From NCBI RefSeq assembly GCF_910592395.1, contig NC_088315.1:6574501-6638500 (forward strand): DNA of 64,000 nucleotides, in the 5' to 3' direction. Below the pieces are notes generated by a model. The model was not told the origin of the DNA, did not search any database, and saw only the letters and a program-made list of their open reading frames with translations. This document shows, piece after piece, positions 57,600-64,000 of this stretch. This DNA comes from Lineus longissimus. Its lineage: Eukaryota > Nemertea > Pilidiophora > Heteronemertea > Lineidae. Position 1 is the first letter of the stretch, and every line of letters begins with the position of its first letter. Position numbers and translations under genes: made by a program.

Positions 57600-58244
57600 G
57601 ACGTCGGACGTGAATCCATTCCTTCCTCGTGACGCAATTATTTCATGACGTCATGAGCCATTGACCATTCACACAAGTAGATTTATTCACACCGGCGCCA
57701 CTGAAGTGCGGGTGTTGGACATCAAAATCGTCTGCTTGTAGGACATACAGTTGTGTGAGTTCACTAGAGCTTGCTCTTTACATATTACCCAAGTATAGGC
57801 CTAATGGCTAGAGAGACCAATGAATGGCTAAAGAGATTAATTCGTTCCACACACGTTGATTAAGATGTTACTTTTAGCACTGGATCTAAAACTCATGATC
57901 ATGATACCTGTCGTCACATCGTTTATCTGCGTCATTTGGTCCTACTCTAACTGAGTTACTATGATATCGATCCCTTGCTGAACACTGATACATATCGAAT
58001 TATAGTATGACGTACTTTTTCCATAAATCAGGAAAAGAAATTGTTCACTCCATTAAGGTCACCTGGGGCTCCTTATCAAAGGAAATGACAACGCTGGCGT
58101 GGAATTAAAATCTTTCCGTAGGATAAAGTGTCCGAGGACAAACATTCTCTAATGCGCCTTTTAATCTTTCAGTTTCTAGTTATTGAAAGTCTTGGGTTCC
58201 TATAGAACCATATCCTCATCAACTATAGAGTAGGACAGTCTTAC
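57600..58244. other. Region without a supported gene
   Basis: AT-rich sequence with no long frame, splice-bounded exon or repeat that could be supported. Confidence 0.6.
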
Positions 58245-58346
58245 CCGGGGACATTTAATACCGTTTATACCCCGGCAGTTTTTCCACAGCGTAGGCCAAC
58301 CTTCAGATGTACCGACGGAACAGATCACGTCAGTCTCCATCCAAAC
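58245..58346 (-). CDS. Candidate exon resembling a claudin-type first extracellular loop
   Basis: Acceptor TTCATTAG and donor CGG|GTAAGA, phase 0 in and out, 34 codons, only this frame open. Encodes VWMETDVICSVGTSEGW, then PTLWKNCRGINGIKCPR. The order W..EGxxxLWxNC..C loosely recalls the W-GLW-C-C signature of claudin/PMP22 family loop 1, but spacing is not exact. An unrelated family is possible. No phase-matched neighbour exon was found. Confidence 0.35.
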
Positions 58347-58650
58347 CTAATGAACAAAAATTAAAATTGCCTTAAATGGATGATTCTTTGATTCTTTCTC
58401 AATACCTGCCGACCTCTGACAGGTGTCACAATCTCCTGGAAACCAGGATGACAGATCCATTGCTTGAGGCGGCTATTCTTATCAAAGAGTATACGGTATC
58501 TATAAATTAATATTAATGAACCTTGCTGATCGCACCAAAACGGTCCTGAGAATAAAGGATTCGCTCCAACACCAGGGTTTTTACATCGTGTTTCCCTATT
58601 AGGGTAAACAAACTTTTCGTTGCTATTGGAGAGTATTGTATAAGGACTCT

Positions 58651-58890
58651 TCATCCCTGGCGTTCAAGCTTAATTTGAGAAGTTTGAATGCGCTCTGCAA
58701 CTTTGCTTTTTGGAGAGTGAGACTTTTGTTCCCAGCCCCAACGACGCTGAACTTCGAGATTCGTCAAAGCCCATGCAAATATCATTATCAGTGCACCAGT
58801 TGTCCTTGGGCGGTAATCACCCAGTCTCTCATCTGATAGTGTCGTGCAGATGCACAACGGCAATGCCAGGACGGATACAAGTAAGATAAG
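58651..58890 (-). CDS. Candidate last exon with two hydrophobic segments
   Basis: Acceptor TACTTTCAAG, phase 0, 79 codons to a TGA at 58651-58653. Starts LILLVSVLALPLCICTTLS (one membrane segment), then a polar DERLGDYRPRT loop, then TGALIMIFAWALTNLEV (a second), then a basic tail. This would suit membrane segments 2 and 3 of a four-pass protein. It lies 5' of the loop-like exon at 58245-58346 on the minus strand, the wrong order for one gene. Upstream exons were not found. Confidence 0.33.
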   Translation of the reverse strand, partial: LILLVSVLALPLCICTTLSDERLGDYRPRTTGALIMIFAWALTNLEVQRRWGWEQKSHSPKSKVAERIQTSQIKLERQG

Positions 58891-59432
58891 CTTGAAAGTA
58901 ACGGGGCTTGGGAAAAGAGGATAGGTTTCTTAAGAGGAAATTTCCTTAAACTTAAGCATGAAATGCACTACGGTAACTGAAAACACAGAGTTAATACTTT
59001 CAAAGGATAATTTTCTGGAAAAAACCCAAACAAATGGAGCCTGAATTGACAAAGGATTACTTAGGATTTCTACTGATAGAGCAGCTTTTTACCCCCAAAA
59101 AGCAGAGATAAGAGGTTTTTGTCAACGTTTTCGTCAAGGGCAAATTGGTTTAACTTGGAAGTAAGGATACATATCACAGACCGCAAATAAGAAGAAAACC
59201 AAATTCGGAGAAAAAACCCAACAAGTATTGGAAGAGAAATCTTTAAAGAGTGTGACATTTGAGATAAGGAATAACGAACTAACTAAAGGATTATAAAAAG
59301 AGTTTGACAATATCTTTAGGCGGGATACAAAATAAGTTACTACTTGAAGATGAGAATAACTAAGAGCAAATAATGACATGGTTATAGACAAGTTAATCAA
59401 GCACTAAAGAACTCCGTGATTTTGTATCAATG

Positions 59433-60330
59433 ATGGTGCTTGGTTGGGAAATATGATAGAATATCTCAATATGACGAAGAACAGAATATTGGAGCTGGTC
59501 TTACTTAATCTTCTTAATTTGTATTATACCTCAGGTAAGTTTTCTGAACTTTTCCTATATTCGATTCTATTCTTCGATTAAGAACACTTAATCCATTGGA
59601 AGTGTTACATTTTTGTGGAATATCTATCTCATTCTATATTTCGGGTTCGATTCCTCATCGACGTACTCTCTAAAAGCTACAACTAATGGAAAATTCTTAA
59701 CGATTTATGGTGTAATGACATGTACTTAAATGTTCACACTTTATATCATACTGTCATGGCTTACTCATTTTCTTCTCCTTCTATTATCGTGTTTGGTGAG
59801 CTATCTCAGGTTATCTTTCAGCTCGATAATTCATAACCTTATGGTATTCAGCAAGTAGAAATAGTAATTAATTCAAGCAATTAAAAAGTAATTCCTACAC
59901 ACTGTAATCATGTCAACATGGGCCCAGTTCTTCAAAACAAATCATGTCACAAACTCACAAACTATAGACGTTAATTTTAAAAAATACCGCCAAGTTAAAG
60001 TTAGCGTCTACTTTGTGGTCAACTTGTTTTGAATAACAACTGGGCCCTGCAGTTACTAATTGTCTTTGAAAGCTTGCCCTTATGTTGCTTGGTTGGGATG
60101 ATAGGATATCTGAATATGTCGAAGATTGGAAATAGGTGCTGGTGCTAAAATCTTCTTATTAACTTGCATAAAACCTCGGGTAAGTTTTACGAACATTTTC
60201 TGTATTTCAGATTGGTTCTTTCTTAGTGACCACTCTAAAATCGAAATTGTTTACAATGTAATTTGAGTTCTGACTCCATTTTATGTTTTAGGTTCGATTC
60301 ATGTCTCGTCGACGTACTCCATAACATCAT
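59433..60330. repeat. Diverged ~250-bp direct duplication
   Basis: TGCTTGGTTGGGAAATATGATAG..CCTCAGGTAAGTTTT..GGTTCGATTCCTCATCGACGTACTC at 59433-59680 recurs at 60083-60330 as TGCTTGGTTGGGATGATAGG..CCTCGGGTAAGTTTT..GGTTCGATTCATGTCTCGTCGACGTACTCC. The MITE at 59920-60047 lies between the copies. No coding content. Confidence 0.75.
59920..60047. mobile_element. MITE, GGGCCCAGTT family, copy 1
   Basis: 128 bp with ends GGGCCCAGTTCTTCAAAACAA and TTGTTTTGAATAACAACTGGGCCC (inverted). Contains inverted GTTAACTTT/CTTTAACTTGGCG-like motifs. The same end pattern occurs at 61583. Confidence 0.75.
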
Positions 60331-60379
60331 AGAAACTATATTATGTTAGAAAAAAATCGCAGGAATTATAGTTACTTCA

Positions 60380-60933
60380 GCTGGTTACGCTGAAAGGGTG
60401 GATGTCGTCCTGGGTGACGACAAATGGTACCCAGGTTCGAGATCGACTGGACAATAAGCACCCTGGGTGCCATTACACTAGACAAACAGCACCCAGCTTC
60501 TTTTTGCCTGGCTTACGGATCTTTAGGGACGAGGACGTTTCTTGCAATCTCGTTTTATCTCGCGCCGTGGTACTGTCACATATCGACTGATTGTCAAGAA
60601 AAATACGCAGCAAATCCGTTCATTTTGTCATCACACAATTTTTCATTCTCTGAATATATCCTTATAAATGTGCTTTCAAAGACCTATAGGCCTAAACGCG
60701 TTTTTTCTGTTTATCTGTTCTTTTTATTTCGCGCACTGCTAATGCCGCAAGTACACGGCGCGAGATAAAACGAGATTGCAAGAAACGTCCTCGTCCCTAA
60801 GATCCGTAAGCTAGGCAAAAAGAAGCTGGGTGCTGTTTGTCTAGTGTAATAGCACCCAGGGTGCTTATTGTCCAGTCGATCTCGAACCTGGGTACCATTT
60901 GTCGTCACCCAGGACGACATCCACCCTTTCAGC
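60380..60933. mobile_element. Long foldback element with 9-bp flanking duplication
   Basis: Arms of about 190 bp (60387-60573 and about 60757-60935) are almost perfect inverted copies, starting ACGCTGAAAGGGTGGATGTC and including TGGTACCCAGGTTCGAGATC and AGGACGTTTCTTGCAATCTC. The central spacer of about 180 bp is unique and AT-rich. GTTACTTCA flanks it on both sides (60371-60379 and 60934-60942). The open frames in each arm are mirror images and not a gene. Confidence 0.85.
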
Positions 60934-60942
60934 GTTACTTCA

Positions 60943-61582
60943 AGCAATTCAAACGATTATTCAGCTATGAATGTATTCCTAATACAAGATCTAAATAACA
61001 GAGATGGACTTACAGACATCTTATCATTTCGCCTTTGAGTACCACACCGGTTGGGTTTGTCTTCATCTCTGATTTAATGCAAAGTGCCAAAGTTCATGCC
61101 ATGTGAGGCTTATCAAGATAACAGGCAGAAAATACGTGTTAAAGTACAGCAAAACCCACCCTGGATAGCATGAAATAAATCAAGAAGCATTGCAGTTGCC
61201 TAGCAACTGTCCGCCATTAGTGATGGGCTTCTTTCCTGCTGCAATCATTTCGTCGGTAATTAAAACCAACGTCAACAATGCTGATAAAGGAAATTCATTA
61301 TAATCTTAACGACATGAAGTGGTTTATTAAAGGTCAACTGGAATTAGATCCCTTTGAAAGGAAGGAACAATTGTTTAAGTTTTTAAAAACCTTTTGATTG
61401 GTTATAGTTCCTGCATCGCATTCATTCAAATAGTTGGAGGGTAATTAGAAATCGATCATGATTGATATCACTCGATTAACGATTGAAAAAATTCTAATTG
61501 AAAAGCGATAGTTGTATATTTTCTCATTGAATGTTGTACTTGAATGAACATTGGTCAATATGTGAGGCTATACTCGTCACTC
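60943..61582. other. Region without a supported gene
   Basis: AT-rich, with no splice-bounded exon and no repeat recognised. Confidence 0.6.
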
Positions 61583-61730
61583 GGGCTCAGTTGTTCGAAA
61601 CAAGTTTGGCCACTAACTTGGCGTTAACTTTAATTTTGCGTTATCTCCTTCAGTCAAGCCCATTAGACTTAACACCAAGACAGAGATAACGCCAGGTTAG
61701 CGACTAGCTTGTTTTGAACAACTATGACCT
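61583..61730. mobile_element. MITE, GGGCCCAGTT family, copy 2
   Basis: About 148 bp. Left end GGGCTCAGTTGTTCGAAACAAG, right end CTTGTTTTGAACAAC (inverted), with internal inverted CTAACTTGGCGTTA / AACGCCAGGTTAG. Same organisation as the copy at 59920. Confidence 0.65.
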
Positions 61731-64000
61731 TTCGCTCAGTCTTTGCTGGATTTGGACAAACACATTACAACCAGCCTTCCTCTACATTATTCAATCGATC
61801 ACAACTGCAGGAAGCAGCCAGGAAATAAGTTTTGTCCAATTTGTTAATCATATCATGATATTGATTAATATCATAGTCAACCTTGACAATAAAAGCTCTG
61901 CAGTACGAGTATAAAGTGTGTCTTAAAATGTATTGATCAAGACTGGATGCATTAGAATCATATCGAGATAACCATAAAGAAAAACTGTAAATATGTTAAG
62001 AAAGAAACAATCTTGGTGTGGTATCTATTACACAAAAAGAACAACTATCATATCTAAAAATTAAAACACTAAGAAAGAAACAGACTTGGTACCTATGAAA
62101 ACCAATAGGCCTGTTACTGAGAATGAAATTACGAAGAAATACCAACAACTTCTCAAGCTCGTGGAGTGAAATGAGCCCTAAGTTGTCTTAGCCTCAAGAA
62201 TATTTGATGTACCCGTAATTTTTTTTCAGTGTCATGTTGGGGCCCAAGGCACTTCCTTCTGTTTGCAAAGTAAAAACTTCTCCTTTGTTGGAAAAGTTTG
62301 GCCTTAGGCTTTATAAATTGATGATTTGTCATGCATAGCTTGACGTAGGTGGAAGAGATCCACGTGAAGAGACTGTAAATGTTTTCCCAGGCCTTAGTTC
62401 CTTCACAATAGGACACAGCTTTTAAATGATTATGAGCTGTTCCTGATGATTGTCTCACTGTTTGGAAGAGTATTGTTCTGCATGAAAATCTATAATCTAT
62501 TTTGATAGAAGGAGACACGTCTACTCAAGGGATCGATAGAACCAGTTCTATGCACATAAATGGAAAATATTGCTGAAAATATTAGTCATTTTGAGAGATG
62601 TGACATAATACAGGGAGCCTATGACTATCCAATGAGTAAGAAAAATGCATATTCTGGTAAAATGGACTTTAAGTAACAATACTGATTTCGCTTTGAGTCT
62701 TTTCTTTAATTTGCACGTTTACATCGTTACAATACATGTAAATTGTTTTGATTGCCAAATTTTGGATGTTCTGAAAAACAAAAATGGAAAATTAACGTGA
62801 CAATGGTTCTTTTATTTCTAATATGTTATATGTTACTACACGTATATGTTATATGCTGCTACAACGTTTCATTGAGTTATTTACCTTTCAATTCCTATAC
62901 ACAGTATTGACCCTAGAAGCAGTCATTGAGAGTTTCCAAAAATTCGAACGACGTATTAATTTGATGACTCTAGACTTACTTTTATAGTGACATACACTGT
63001 GCCAGTTATTGACAGTTAATGTGTCAGCTTAAGCAACTCAAGAAAGTTGGATTTACATGAAAGCATCAAATTTGACGAAATAAAATTAAGATTCGGTGGG
63101 CTTAACCTTTTTTTCATCTTCTCGTTTTTGAGGGAACATTACACCGATAACATTTTTGCAGAAATAAACTTCGATAACCGGGAGTTGAGAGAATGATGAA
63201 ATACATAAACATAAATGTTTTTAGGGCTTAAATGCCAAGTTATTAAATTTCAAAGCGTATGGCTGCGATAAAAATGTTTCATAAAATGCTTTTAACAAAA
63301 GGAGACTTTAGACTGATGCAATATCTATCTATTACATCAGCAAAACCTTTCTGAAAATTTTATTCATTTTCACACCAGAGTTAGATCATGTCAGACTCTT
63401 GTTGAGACTTCTCTTGATTAATGATAAGGTGCACTAAAGTGATAACGAAATAAGCTCGGTGTGTTTACTTAAATCTTAAGGTATGATCGATCGATATTTG
63501 TTCCTGCGTCGTAGAATCTACGGTGGCCGATAATGCTATGTTAAAATCGAGCCGATACGAAATTGGTGGCATCGTTTTCATGTTGGATTATTGCTTATGT
63601 TATAGAAATTGTGAGGAGACGTCTGCCCTTTCCAACTAATTCTTTATATAGGGAGTATGGTGACATTCTAAGCTGATCAAACTGGGATATTTCCGCAAGA
63701 ATGGCATACATTTATAAAATGTGAGAACACGTGCAATATTTTAAAAAATAGTTAACGAAATGTGACGCCATACAGATGATGTGGCAACGATAGATATTTG
63801 AGATACGAAGCAAATTGTCCATCGTGACGTTGATCTGGGATCAAGGACGAACATTACTTTGCAAAGTTTGTTAGTAATTATTTGAGCCAAAACGAAGGAG
63901 CAGTTAAATGGACCCTATGATAACTCAGATAAGTATCTTATAACGGAAAATAAAGAAAAGAAACTACTGCTATTTCTTCGTTGTCGAACCTAACTCATTC
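61731..64000. other. Right end of window, no supported gene
   Basis: AT-rich sequence. A 121-codon minus-strand frame at 62153-62518 starts with GTG, lacks clear splice borders and matches no recognised family. No tandem or inverted repeat of note was seen. Confidence 0.55.

Noticed and set aside
62153-62518. 121-residue minus-strand frame
   Set aside because: Starts with GTG, not ATG, lacks a convincing acceptor and has no family match. It could be a decayed transposon piece, but nothing supports that directly.
1-64000. CRISPR array, operon, phage or bacterial island
   Set aside because: All repeats are minisatellites or eukaryotic mobile elements, and every recognised gene is a spliced animal gene.

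Overview
The window is nuclear DNA of an animal. Genes are broken into many short exons with GT..AG introns, intergenic and intronic DNA is AT-rich, and small inverted-repeat elements, tRNA-derived SINE heads and minisatellites are abundant. The proteins are closest to bilaterian forms. Repeat style and intron sizes suggest a marine invertebrate, but the clade cannot be fixed from the sequence alone. There is no bacterial, viral or CRISPR content.

Layout: (1) 1-13.7 kb, plus strand: the last ten constitutive exons of NCKAP1 (Nap1/Hem family, WAVE regulatory complex), ending in a 3' UTR. Two extra frame-preserving cassette exons sit in one intron. (2) 14.0-18.5 kb: a non-coding block of three long direct repeats, each carrying a variable number of 139-bp tandem units. 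(3) 18.7-40.4 kb, minus strand: an NHERF/Sip1-like scaffold gene with one PDZ domain and a C-terminal ezrin-binding tail, with a long probable 3' UTR, large introns and several alternative middle exons. (4) 42.0-49.5 kb, minus strand: a complete 20-exon TGFBRAP1 (Vps3-like CORVET subunit) gene, conceptually 862 aa. (5) 49.6-64 kb: gene-poor, rich in foldback elements and SINE-like pieces, with a few good but unassigned minus-strand exons (52.3, 54.0-57.0, 58.2-58.9 kb).

The three recognised genes do not form a pathway, although NCKAP1 (actin nucleation) and NHERF (linking membrane proteins to ezrin and actin) both act at the cortex and TGFBRAP1 acts in endosome tethering. NCKAP1 and NHERF are convergent across the satellite block, while NHERF and TGFBRAP1 are head-to-tail on the minus strand.

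Most noteworthy: two NCKAP1 cassette exons whose phases allow free inclusion; an NHERF exon pair that reading phase makes mutually exclusive, one encoding a TPEP repeat; several intact foldback elements, two of them with 9-bp flanking duplications and a pair with TTAA flanks; and unassigned exons at the right end, including a set open in two frames.
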